Positions 34,986-45,777 of a stretch of DNA of 64,000 bases are shown piece by piece. The notes beneath the pieces are model-generated. The model worked only from the letters and a program-made list of their open reading frames with translations, searched no databases and had not been told where the DNA came from. Source of the stretch: Meghimatium bilineatum (lineage: Eukaryota; Mollusca; Gastropoda; Stylommatophora; Philomycidae); contig CM067298.1 in NCBI GenBank assembly GCA_034231615.1, positions 35,036,127-35,100,126 of the forward strand. The letters are read 5' to 3'. A program made the position numbers and the translations under genes. How positions within the stretch are numbered: position 1 is the first letter of the stretch; every line of letters starts with the position of its first letter.

Positions 34986-35138
34986 TGTATGATTACATCA
35001 ATGACTATACTGCGTATGATTACATCAATGACTGTACTGCGTATGATTACATCAATGACTATACTGCGTATGATTACATCAATGACTGTACTGCGTATGA
35101 TTACATCAATGACTGTACTGCGTATGATTATATCACAA
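34986..35138. repeat. 27-bp minisatellite, five units
   Basis: TATGATTACATCAATGACT repeats with a 27-bp period; the only common variant is TATACT versus TGTACT. Because 27 is a multiple of three, a plus-strand frame reads through as a YDYINDCTA repeat, which I regard as incidental. Confidence 0.95.
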
Positions 35139-37615
35139 TACTAAATGAAAATACAAATGTCGGAAGAGGATACATAATAAATGCTACTAAAGAAACTGAA
35201 GGGAAACTTCGGAATTGTCATGAATTAATGTGTAAACTTTAATTTTCTTTTTCTGAATGAACCTAGCATACTATCTCTTTCAATTCTTTGTAATTGTTTA
35301 AAAAAAATATTAGACAAACGAGATAGTGCTTTTGAAATAATGTCGGCTTTTGAACATCCATTAACACGCACCAATAACTCCCTTCGCACAATATTTCACA
35401 GACATGTATGCATCAGTGTTGATAAATAGCTGTGAATTTGGCTTCAAATGCTGGTGATGATAATCTGCAAAGCAGCAAATGTCTCAAATGTTAATAGCCC
35501 AATTGGTATTGAATATTTAAAACCCCAACGTTCCATTAGACCAATATACTATTATGCTAAGAACAACCATTCAAATGTAAGATTGTCACACGGTTTCTAT
35601 CTTTACGCGATTGATGTATTGTGTTGATAAATAGGATGGCAAATTTTCATTTCGAGAAAAAAAAAATGAGACGTATCTGACTTAAAAACATGATTCATGT
35701 GAGGATGATCACGTTAGCTTCTAACTGTTTGGGCAAGCCACACTTAAGTTTATGAGTAACCAGTTGTTTCGTGGAATACATCCCTTCCACCTTTCCCTCA
35801 TATTAGAAATTCATGGAAAATTACATTGTCACACATTCATGGTTTTATTTCAGTTCTGCTTTTGTATGCAGGAACACAACATTTTCTAGGCATTTTAAAC
35901 TCACAGACAGGTCAAAACATTTAAAAAAATATTCCATACTTGCTGGTGCACAGTGATATAGGCATATTGCTCGATGGAATCCTAGTTGAATTTATATCCA
36001 GGTAAACAATTCTGTTTTGCACATTTTAAAACTACCACAAGACACACAGTAATCCATTGAAAACATTAAAATTATGCGACTCCGATTGTAATCCAGAAGT
36101 GATCTTTCTAAAACCTTGTTAGGATTGTATATATGTAGATATATATCTACAACAGCAGCACTTCCCAGTGATAAACAAGATGACTGTACTATGGTCAAGA
36201 TCATTCAGTAATTTTCTAAACTCGCAAGTTGTTAAACTCTCTGCTTTTGACAAAATGTATACATGATACAACTGTTGACACAACCCTAACCGCAACGACT
36301 ATCCAAGAGACTTCTCTAGGTTCAATAAGGGCAGCTAAGCCTACATTCCAACCGTTTAATATCATGCGCAGTTTCATTCAAACTTTGTTATAGTATGCGC
36401 AGCTTTCGTCCCTTCACTCACATCAAGTCACTAGCAAACCGTGTAGTAACAAAACATAATGGCTAATTTAATTGGAGATGTCTCTTTTCTGAGCAACAGA
36501 TAAAGATGCGGTACGTTTGTTACAAACTCGGGGAGTGATACAAAATGAAAAGATGTGCGGCAAAGGGTCATCCAAGGAGGACAGGGGAAGGGCCCTCTCA
36601 GCGCACATATTTGCATCTGGCAGCAATCCTCGCGACTGCAACATGCTTACTGCATCTTTATCGATATTTATGCTAAAACTGCTTATCTGCCACTAGTTCG
36701 TTTCATTAAATAATATAGGCTCAGCTGCCCATATTGTACCCTTTTCTTATTATATGATGCCGTGGTATATAATTAATTCATTTGCATCGAGACTGAAATG
36801 AATTCGTTCTTTCTTGACAAATGCAGTAATCCATTGTTGGAACTATATTTGTAGTTAGGCAATTTAATTTGTTTAAATGTTAGTTTAAATGTTATCAGTG
36901 ATAAATACATTTTTGAAATAAGTGCTCATCATTTTGTAGTGCTGTGCATATCTTCAAGTGACAGGTTTTCCTTTCTCGCGTCAACCTTTGCTGCTATCAC
37001 ACGATCGAAAAAAGGCCAACTGGGCAGTATTTGTAGTGTCAGTTGTCTGGTAACAAGTCATCTTGTCCGGCAACAAATAAACAAACTTGCAGGATATTAA
37101 CGCGTTTGGCAGTGGTGAAATGGCATACATTTGTTTGGTTTGAAATGTGGCAAAGCACAACTCGCTTTCTAAAATTATTTTACAATGCAAGGAACAGTCG
37201 AGGGTCGAAGTAGGAAAGAGAAACAGATAAAATCCAGGATTTATAACATCAAGGAATGGTCTGGGCGTTATTTTTCTACATTCCCACGAATAGCTGAGGA
37301 TAGAGTTGTTTGGACAATTTTTGTGTTGCTGTATCCAGTGTGACACCCTATGATCCTGACGGGTTATGTGTCTTATTATTATTATTAACAAGTCAACGTG
37401 TTGAATTATTATCATTCCTTTAAAATAATGTTGCTATGAAAAGGTTCATAGATTTATTAAAGCACTAGTTCTGACTCCTGTTTCATTTCCAGCACTGGAC
37501 CAAATAATTTCGCAGACTGAATAAAAAACTTGACACATCATATATTGTTCTAGGCCTGACGTCTCCCACCTCTGGTTTAATTCAGTCTTTACATCTCTCT
37601 CTCTCATATAATATA
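35139..37615. other. Spacer with one LINE 3' remnant
   Basis: Mostly unassigned AT-rich DNA. At about 37230-37380, AGCTGAGGATAGAGTTGTTTGG followed by CCTATGATCCTGACGGGTTATG matches the LINE 3' ends at 6920-7005 and 38980-39030. Confidence 0.45.
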
Positions 37616-38345
37616 TATAGATATATAGAATATCCACATGTTTAGAGATACGATCAGAACACCAACAGGAAAAGTCCTCAAAAATTATGATGCAGAAATT
37701 CAGGCAATTAGGATGGCAACTGAAAAACTGCTGAACTCCAATACTGGCTCACAGCCTGTGGTATTCCTGACAGATGCAAGGTCAGTGCTTCAAGCTCTCC
37801 AGTCTGGAAAACTAACGGACTTGCAAGAACTACTTACTGAAGTGTCTTACCAGTATAGGGTAACTATGCAGTGGATACTCTCTCAATGTGGAATACCAGG
37901 AAATTAAAAAGCAGACCAACTGGCTACGTAAGCTGCTGTCGAAGACCAACCAGTTATACCAATCACCTACCATCAGAAAAAAACAGATGATCAAGTCAAT
38001 AAGAAAGCCACAAACACCAACACAAGATGACTATCACATTATGAACAGATCAGAACAAGTTATAATTCTACGCCTCAGAACAGGACGCAGCCGACTGTGC
38101 AGTCACATATATACAATGTTCATGATTGGCAACACGGTCATGTGCACATGTCAGCAGGCAGCACAGAATACCAAGCATATACTTCAAGATTGCTTTGAGT
38201 ATGAAACGCTGAGGCAGATCTATTGGCCAGAGGAAACAACACTGGAATCAAAGCTCTATGTGCCCCTGTATGAACTACAAAAGACAGTGAGTTTTATTCA
38301 GGAGACAGAATTACAGATATAAGACACTTTTCAAGTGAAGGAAAG
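37616..38345 (+). pseudogene. I-clade-like LINE 3' fragment (RNase H and C-terminus)
   Basis: Plus strand RDTIRTPTGKVLKNYDAEIQ, then VVFLTDARSVLQALQSGK, then QWILSQCGIPGN is an RNase H domain without its first strand. A frameshift at about 37905 leads into KSIRKPQTPTQDDYHIMNRS, then LRLRTGRSRLCSHIY and the cysteine/histidine motif CTCQQAAQNTKHILQDC that ends such ORFs. It is nearly identical to the 3' part of the minus-strand element at 40755-44790, 5'-truncated inside RNase H. It stops about 140 bp before the pyruvate kinase start codon. Confidence 0.9.
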
Positions 38346-38482
38346 AACATCTTTCTCACACACAAAAATTGCACAGCAATTACATAGTCGACAGCGCGCG
38401 CGCCAAAGTGATGCAGTTGCTTGAACGTGCCGACTAGTCATTTCCTGGAAACGTAATACTACAAGGACGGTCTTCTGCAATC

Positions 38483-38710
38483 ATGGCTCAAATGCTAGCC
38501 CAGTCTGGTCCTACTAATAGACCTCCTATTCTACGAAGACAAATATTAAGCGAGACTTCTTGCTGTACCGAATTTCCGATTGATCATCAATTTAGGTCAT
38601 TCCTAGAAGATACTACAGTTGAACACAATATTAAGCTTAATATTGACTCAAAACCTGCCAAATGCAGACTCACGCATATCATATGTACTATAGGTCCTGC
38701 TTCTAGAGAG
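38483..38710 (+). CDS. PK: Pyruvate kinase exon 1
   Basis: Encodes residues 1-76: a variable N-terminus (MAQMLAQSGPTNRPPILRRQ) and then the start of the A-domain barrel ending in CRLTHIICTIGPASRE. The (I)ICTIGPASR motif is a hallmark of pyruvate kinase, which converts phosphoenolpyruvate plus ADP to pyruvate plus ATP in the cytosol as the last step of glycolysis. The start is the first ATG after an in-frame TAG at 38435 and has a favourable context (A at -3, G at +4). The exon ends in phase 0 before GTAATT. An upstream non-coding exon is possible but cannot be recognised. CpG-rich GCGCGCGCGCC at about 38394 is the only promoter-like hint. Confidence 0.95.
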
Positions 38711-38749
38711 GTAATTTATACAATCTCTTTGTATCACGTGTGTAAGAAA

Positions 38750-39050
38750 TAAAATAAACGATCATGCAGGTCATAAAGAGTATCTCTTAGTAATGTTGAA
38801 ACGTCAGCAAATTTGTGTGGCTTGGGCACGCGGTTAGGCATGATTCCCTTTCTAAGACTGTCATAAGAAGAAGAGAACAAAGGAAAGTATGATTGATATG
38901 AAAGACCGGACAGGATTAAGTTTCTCCACAATCAAAAAAGAGACTGAGAACAGAAAGGCATGATGACATTTTGTGTTGATGTTTCTAAATGGCACCCTTA
39001 CGATCCTGAGCACTTATGGATTCCGTGATGATGATGATACCTTGTGTGTA
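38750..39050 (+). repeat. LINE 3' fragment just inside intron 1
   Basis: TGTGTGGCTTGGGCACGCGG, then GGCATGATTCCCTTTCTAAG, then CCTTACGATCCTGAGCAC, ending in a GATGATGATGA tail. It matches the 3' ends at 6770-7005 and 37290-37370. It begins about 40 bp after the exon 1 donor. Confidence 0.7.
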
Positions 39051-39169
39051 CTATTCCGGCATGAGTAAACCATTAATGCATATCCACAAATGAAATTCAC
39101 GTCACCAACACCGTTGCACTACATACTGAAAAAAAAAATAACTCATGAGCTTCCGGTGTTCAAAATAAG

Positions 39170-39410
39170 AGTAAAGATTAACAAGCTATGTGACCAGCCA
39201 TGCGTGTCGCAACAAGCGACTAAGATGGTTTAGGACAAATTGAGTTGGAGACTCTACCCCATATGTCGAAGTGAGTAAAAAAAACCATGCTAAAATTGAA
39301 GGAGTAAGGCTGGACAGCAGATATAATCGCAGCCAAGCTGTAAACTGTTATATGAAACAGATTTAATTCTCTGGCCTGCAGTAGAAGCTATAGAACTGAC
39401 GAAGAAAATA
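39170..39410 (+). repeat. SINE family A copy, diverged
   Basis: CGCAACAAGCGACTAAGATG, then GAGACTCTACCCCATATG, then AAGCTGTAAACTGTTAT, then TTCTCTGGCCTGCAGTAG, with a GAAGAAAATAAGAAGAA tail. Confidence 0.55.
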
Positions 39411-40082
39411 AGAAGAATATAGTTTAATTTATTGTTTATAACATCAAGGAAATACTTGGTGTTGTGCATTCTATGTCACCATTTCATGAGGTGGAACTTC
39501 CATTTTTGTGTGTGCTCACCTTCGACAATCATGTGGTCAACAATGAGTATCATTGCATTAGACAACTACACAAATTGCCCTCGTGGATCATGTGGTCCAC
39601 ATTGAGAACTACTGGACTAGACAACTACACATCTGATAATACGTATTCATCTCTTCTTTCATATGTCCCTTCAATTCTCTGTGGAACATAAGGCTACAAC
39701 TGTTGCTTTTCAATGATTTCTGTGCTGTGCTATCTTCCTCAGCTGTGCCGACGGGGTCGCAAAGGATGTCATCCCCCATTGTTATTATCCAGGTGTTCCT
39801 CTGTCTCAGTTTCTTTTCTTTTCTTCCTAAATAATATATACCAAGGAGTTACAGAAAGAAAAATCAGACAAAAGAAAGTGTGATTTCAACCAATTTCTTT
39901 CAGCTGGCACATATTCTCGTCGCAGCTTGAATCAATACTTCTTACAAAATTCCGTCTGCTGCCTTCTTATTTCCTCTTTTCAACATCATTTCTAATTTCT
40001 ATCTCTATCTCCACCAGGCACTGAAAAAGTTTACCTATATCAATATATATATATATTATATTGTGATATAAATATATTACTA
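39411..40082. other. Intron 1 spacer
   Basis: It contains a short imperfect direct duplication (ATCATGTGGTC(A/C)ACA...TAGACAACTACACA) at 39527-39632. Otherwise unassigned. Confidence 0.45.
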
Positions 40083-40690
40083 GAAGCTATGCCCGGCGTT
40101 GCCAGGGTAGGCCTAATAGAACACATAATCCCGTAAGATAAGGTCGCCAAGCTAAAACCTGTGTAGAATTTAATTTAAATTAAAGGAAAATATAAAAAAA
40201 GCGTCATGGACAACGAACGCTGAAAGGCGGCAAAAAGATCCAATGCTCTACCGACTTTGCTACAAAGATGACATAGTATAGCGCGTAAAATCATATATTT
40301 ATAAACGTTCGTAATCTAGACGATCATATCAATGGCCAACTTTGCAGGACCAAAGCAGAACTCTTAAGATTTTCGACGGACTCTCTATTGAAGCCAAACT
40401 ATAACGGTGTCAATTTTAGTCCGTCTACATGATGTAACCGAGCAGCCTGTAGCGACCACGAAATACAAAGTTATGGAGCTTATCCATCTTTATACTAATA
40501 GATAGGACGATTATAGAAATACTCGTCGCCATTAGAAATCAAGCGTAACTTGATCGTTGCCATTAATTTATTTTAAGACATGTTCAAACAAAACCGGTAT
40601 CTAGCTTTGGTATGGCTATTTACAGTGCTTTTTTCTGGGAATACGCAGTGATACGCCGTATCCCCATCGTTTTTCACTAGTTAATTTGGT
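40083..40690. repeat. Dispersed repeat left of the LINE
   Basis: It starts with TACTAGAAGCTATGCCCGGCG and includes a segment at 40480-40690 (ACAAAACCGGTAT...TATGGCTATTTACAG). That segment recurs in the same orientation at 45185-45375. Origin unknown. Confidence 0.45.
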
Positions 40691-40919
40691 TCTGAGTATC
40701 AACCTAAAGAAAATGTTCTGTCTACGAAAATAAAAATTCAACCGTTAAACATTTTTCTTCTTCTTCATTTGTTCACTTGAAATATGTCTATATCTGTAAT
40801 TCTGTTTCATGAATAAAACTCACTGTCTTGTGTAGTTCATACAGGGGCACATAGAGCTTTGATTCCAGTGTTGTTTCCTCTGGCCAATATGTCTGCCTCA
40901 GTGTTTCATGCTCAGAATA

Positions 40920-41560
40920 CTCTTAAAGTATATGTTTGGCACTCTGTGCTGCCTGTCCACATGTACACATGGCCGTGTTGCCAATCTTGAACTTTGTATA
41001 CATGTGACTGCAGAGTCGGCTGTGTCCTGTTCTGAGGCGTAGAATTATAATTTGTTCAGATCTGTTCATAATGTGATAGTCATCGTGTGTTGGTGTTTGT
41101 GGCTTTCTTATTGACTTGATCATCTGTTTTTTCTGATGGTAGGTGATTGGTATAACTGGTTGGTTTTCGACAGCAGCTTACGTAGCCAGTTGGTCTGCTT
41201 TTTAATTTCCTGGTATTCCACAGTCAGAGAGTATCCACTGTATGGTTACCCTATACTGGTAAGACACTTCATTAAGTAGTTTTTGCAAGTCTGTTAGTTT
41301 TCCAGACTGGAGAGCTTGAAGCACTGACCTTGCATCTGTCAGAAATACCTCAGACTGTAGACCAGAGCTGGAGTTCAGCAGTTTTTTAGCTGCCACACTA
41401 ATTGCCCGGATTTCTGCACCATAATTATTGCAGAATTTCCCTGTTGGTGTTCTGATCGTATCTCTAGGCATGTGTGGATATTCTATATATACACATGCAC
41501 CACCATTCCTCACTACATTCAGTACTGACCCATCTGTGTATACTCAGACCCATATATCTT
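40920..41560 (-). pseudogene. LINE RNase H domain and C-terminus
   Basis: VYTDGSVLN near 41535-41560 supplies the first catalytic aspartate. ACVYIEYPHMPRDTIRTPTG, NNYGAEIRAI (catalytic glutamate) and EVFLTDARSVLQALQSG (aspartate) follow, and after a frame change the tail LRLRTGHSRLCSHMYTKF and CTCGQAAQSAKHIL. The domain is essentially complete in residues but split by indels. Confidence 0.85.
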
Positions 41561-41824
41561 ATGGATATTCCTCATCCAGGAAACTGAGGGTGACTGTCCT
41601 TCGCTGCACACTGTTCTGTTCATCCTCGCTTAGCATTCCTTTCACATGGGTCTGAATGTATATTAGCATTCCATTCCTTTCACTCCAAGGAATTTGTTCT
41701 GGTACAGGCCTTAAGGGGCTGTCAATTTCAGGCAGGTCTGTAAGTTGTCTACGGAGTCGTTTAGATTGGTGGATAAAGCTGCTTCTGTTCAGTGGCCCCA
41801 TTGCTAGATTTTGGAACCTTTCCT

Positions 41825-43656
41825 TCATTGGATGACTTGACATACACTGAAACTTTCTGCCTGAATTAGTACTTTTGTGTCTCTGCGTTCGCCAAGTGTT
41901 TGCATTCTTCCCATTTTCTGCATTTCTACTATGGGTGTTGATTTTATTGGTCCCAACATTATCCTAAGTGCCTGGTTTTGTACTTTATCTAGATCTTGTA
42001 ATGTGGTGTTTGATGCAGGACACCATTCAGCTGAACCATATTCCAGGTTTGGTCTTATGCCTTGCTGGTAAACTTTACGGAGTATATTCCCACTGGCTAT
42101 CCATGTGGTTCCACTTAGTTTTCTCAGGATAGCTAACCTCCTCCTGGCTTTTGTTGTTGCTTTGTTTATGTGTTGTTTCCATGTCAGCTTATCTTCAAAA
42201 GTAACTCCGAGGTATGTGGGTTGTTTGTCTTCTTTCAAGAGCTCTCCATCTATCTTGATATGACCGGCTTTCTGTTTTGGTGAGAGTGTAGTGCTGCACT
42301 TATCTGTGTTAATGCTTACGCACTATCTATTTGCCCATAAGGTTAGGACATCGATAGCTCTTTGTATTTGTTTAGTGGCCCCTGTCACATGTTCTTCCAT
42401 GCACCAGATCACCAGGTCGTCAGCATACATTGCCACTTTTATCCCGTGTGGTAGTTCAGGAACTAGGTTATTGATGTAAACCACGAAACGTGTGGGTGAC
42501 AAGACTCCTCCCTGGGGGATTCCATGACGCAGTAGGACTTTCTTGCTCTTGCGACCATCTAATTGTACCTTGGCTCTTCTATTATGCAGGTATGCTTTTA
42601 CCCATTTGTACATTCTTTAGCTAACCTTGCAATTTCGCAATTTCTTTAAGAGCCCTTCTTTCCAGACCTTATCAAATGCTTTCCTGAGGTCTATCCATGC
42701 TGCTTGTACCAGTTTCTTTTCTTGGAAGGCATCCTCAATCTCTTGGGAGATGTAGGTTGCCTGATCTTCAGTAGAGTAGCACTGTTTGAAGCCTGCTTGC
42801 TGTGATACCAGAAGGTTTTACACTCAAGGTACCACTGCATTCTAAGATTGATAATGCGTTCCATTGTTTTGCATAGACAGCTTGTGAGGCTGATGGGCCT
42901 GTAATTGGAGACTGTGGTGCCATATTTTTCTGATTTGAGGAGTGATATAATTATTGCTTCTCTCCACGTCTGTGGTACATTACCTGTGGACAAGCTTGTG
43001 TCAAAGATCTGCAGTAGCTTTTCTCTTACTGCAGTTCCCAGGTTTCTAATAATTTCATTGGACACTCCATCAGCTCCAGGGAACATTTTCATTTTCAATT
43101 TGGATATTGTATGCTCCAGTTCTTTCATTGTGATTGGTGCCTCCATGATTTCAGGTATAGTTTCGCCTTGTCCAATGTTTTGCTGGTTCTCTCGAACCTC
43201 CTGTTGTTTGTCTGTGCTAATTTTGATGTTATTGTCTTCTGCAAAGGAATCTACAAAGTAATCAGCTGCATGTTTACCTGTTAAAATGTTTCTATCTTTA
43301 TAAAGTGTGATCCTAGTATTTCTCCCTGTACTTTCGTCATTTAGTTGTTTTACAAGTTTCCTAAATTTCCTAAATTTCCTAGTATCTCTTTCTAGGTTCG
43401 GCGACTCTGTTTTTTCTTTCCAGCTGCTCCGTCTTGCTTGTATCTTGGCTCTTTGAAATTTAGCCTTTGTTTGCTGATATTTGTTGTGATGTTCTTGGTT
43501 AGGTCTGTTCTCAGCCGGCTGTCTAGATATTTCCATCTCATTTTGCAGCTTTTCCAGTTCATCAATCCAGTAGGGTGTGTAGTTTTTGCGTGTCGCCCCC
43601 CCCCCGGGTATGGTTTTTCGAGCAGCATATAGTATGCATCTATTAAATTTACTCAC
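41825..43656 (-). pseudogene. LINE reverse transcriptase domain, frameshifted
   Basis: The 321-codon minus frame 42691-43656 carries the N-terminal RT region and TVSNYRPISLTSCLCKTMER (motif 1). After a break, LLRHGIPQGGVLSPTRFVVY and KVAMYADDLVIW follow, with the catalytic YADD at 42416-42427. A further frame, 41825-42238, gives QPTYLGVTFEDKLTWKQHIN and the thumb region IRPNLEYGSAEWCPAS. All catalytic aspartates are present, so inactivation comes only from frame breaks. Confidence 0.9.
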
Positions 43657-43782
43657 TGCTCTATTGATGCCTTTGTCCAGTTCATGTCCATAGCTAGAAC
43701 ACTTGTTAAATGCTGGTACATTTTCCAGTTTGCCCTCTTATAGTTGCACATAGTGAGTGCGCTGCTGTCGTTGGTAAATTTA

Positions 43783-44493
43783 TTGTGGATTTCTAGAAAT
43801 ACTGGTCTGTGGTCATTACCCCCAAGCTGCATTCCAACGACGCGTGTGATGTTTCATTTCATACCTTGTGAGTGGAATGTCAGGTCTGGTGTAGAGTTGG
43901 TGTGCCATGCTCTCGAGTAGAAGGTTGGTGAATCTGCTGGCTGTTTAATAAGGATGAGATTATTTTCATCCTGTCAGCTGTCAAGTTCCTCGCCTCTCTT
44001 GTCGATGTGATCGTAGCCCCGGCTCTGAGAGTGGCTGTTGAAGTCACCACACACCTTAAGTCTCTCTTTTTCTGGAACTTTGTCTAGTGCGAATGGTCTA
44101 ATATTTGGACAATAGTAGTTCAGGAGATGGAATTCTGCACTGTCTGTTTTTAGGTGAGCATCTGGTATTTTGCCCCCTCCATATATACGTCCAGCTGACA
44201 TGCGCTGATATTTTTTTAACAAGTGTCAGAATTTCACCCTTTCGCCTGTTCTTTCTGTCAGACCGGAAGCACTGGTAGCCTCTGATTTTGAACGCTATGT
44301 CGCTGCTGAGGTGTGTTTCTTGGATACAGCATATACTAACTTGTTCTTCACTTAGGATATTTTCAAGTTCCAATTTTTTGCTGTATCCATCTCTTTTACT
44401 GTTGACACACTCAGCATTCCAGTGCATTATTTTTATTGGTCGTTGGTTTGTGCTATTCCCTTTATTCCCTTGCCTCCTGGCTCCTCGGAGCAT
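43783..44493 (-). pseudogene. LINE endonuclease domain, frameshifted
   Basis: Motifs in order on the minus strand: IKIMHWNAECVNSKRDGY, then SICCIQETHLSSDIAF (metal-binding QE.HL), then KVCGDFNSHSQSRGYDH (GDFN), and near 43800 LGGNDHRPVFLEI, the terminal (S/N)DH catalytic motif. All key residues of the APE-like fold are readable, but the frame changes around 44220 and again after 43974. Confidence 0.85.
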
Positions 44494-45184
44494 TGAGAAG
44501 GACTTCCAGTAACTAAGGTTGGGCCCTTTCGAGGTATAGGGTCCGGCACCGTCCCTGCCTGGAAGTCCGCCACAGGGCAGGCACCATAACTATTTATAAA
44601 AACAGACATTATTCCATTGTGTTTTCTGCCTGGCAGCATGATTATCTGGTTGCCTCCGTCTTCAGTACTCTGCTTACTTGGGCAGGACTATAGTCCTGCT
44701 CGAGTGGGACTGCCCGACCAGTCTTAGTTTCCAGCCCCTGATGGCTGAACTAAGCCCAATCACCACTACACGATGCTGGCCTCGATGGGGGTTAAACATT
44801 TGAAACGGTCTTCTCGTCAATTTTTTGTTAGTTTTTGTTACACGATCAATGACATTGACTCACTCTATAGGCTTAGTTACAGTATCGGGTTCTAGGATTA
44901 TGGCTGACATTTTTAACTTTCCCCTAGTAGTAAAATTGATAACAAAGCTAGTCTAGTCTCCTATTGAGAAATATCTGATTTCACCTTTTATAAAACCTTG
45001 ACAATGTCACCTTGTCTTTTGTCATGTATAGTCTTGCTGACTAATAAGGACTCATCCTTCAAGTGACACAGCTGACTATTACCGTGGATTTCATTGGTCA
45101 CTTTGTTCCTACTTTGTGTCGACAGCCAAAGGAAATCACCTTAAAAGTCAAGTGCATCACTTTAGAAGGATGATTTTCAATTTA

Positions 45185-45375
45185 GTCCACAAGATTTATA
45201 GTGTCTATGGTGACGAACAATGTAATATCTCGTCGCCCGTAGAAAGCCCAATATCACAGGAAGACCGTAGCCATAAAGCTATTTTCAGACGTTGAAACAA
45301 AACCAGTATCCATTTTCGACATGGCTATTTACAGAAGTCTTTTTTCCAGAACAGTTTTCGCGTGCCATATAATAT
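45185..45375. repeat. Dispersed repeat right of the LINE
   Basis: Diverged match, same orientation, to 40480-40690 (CTCGTCGCC, then AAACAAAACC(A/G)GTAT, then CATGGCTATTTACAG, then TTTTTTCC). Confidence 0.5.
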
Positions 45376-45424
45376 ATGAATAAATGTGCCATTTATTTTT
45401 GCTGAGCCAATTTTTTTCTGTGCT

Positions 45425-45487
45425 TTACACGCACACGCACGCACACACGCACACGCACGCGCACACATACACATACACATACACACA
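45425..45487. repeat. (CA)n-rich microsatellite
   Basis: Mixed CACG/CACA/CATA dinucleotide tract. Confidence 0.9.
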
Positions 45488-45777
45488 CTTTACTAAAAAT
45501 CAACGCAACGTTTTTGCGGTGTTAATGGACACCAAATTTCAAACATGTACTAAATTTGTATTTTAGGGAATTTATGTTTCAACCTTGACATGAAGAACTT
45601 TTCAGATTTTAACAATGAAATGATGTTCATTAAATTTGGTTTGGACTTCAATTCGTTGTCATAAAGGCCTCCGTTTCAATAAGATATATGGCCTCCTTTG
45701 GCCTCTATTAGATAACGACATCTCTGTGACATGGATCCGATTAGCCGCTGGATCTGTTTCTGTGGTATGGCTGCCCA

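Larger units (their letters stand above)
40755..44790 (-). mobile_element. Near full-length I-clade-like LINE (EN, RT, RNase H)
   Basis: A 4,036-bp minus-strand element flanked by an identical 11-bp duplication GTTAAACATTT (40744-40754 and 44791-44801). It encodes, in order, an apurinic-type endonuclease, a reverse transcriptase with intact YADD, an RNase H and a C-terminal cysteine/histidine motif, but frameshifts and stops divide the frame at least six times. The 3' end is a short GAA-repeat tail next to the duplication. No separate first ORF was recognised; the first 250 bp may be 5' UTR. RNase H plus the tail suggest the I clade; the snail Nimbus element is a possible relative, from memory. 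The clean duplication implies target-primed insertion into intron 1 of pyruvate kinase, antisense to the gene. Confidence 0.92.

Noticed and set aside
36431..37415. Minus-strand ORFs of 61 and 144 codons
   Set aside because: No domain recognised; the second overlaps a LINE 3' tail on the opposite strand.
37888..38322. Separate host gene
   Set aside because: It is the frameshifted continuation of the LINE RNase H fragment, matching 40920-41200 inverted.
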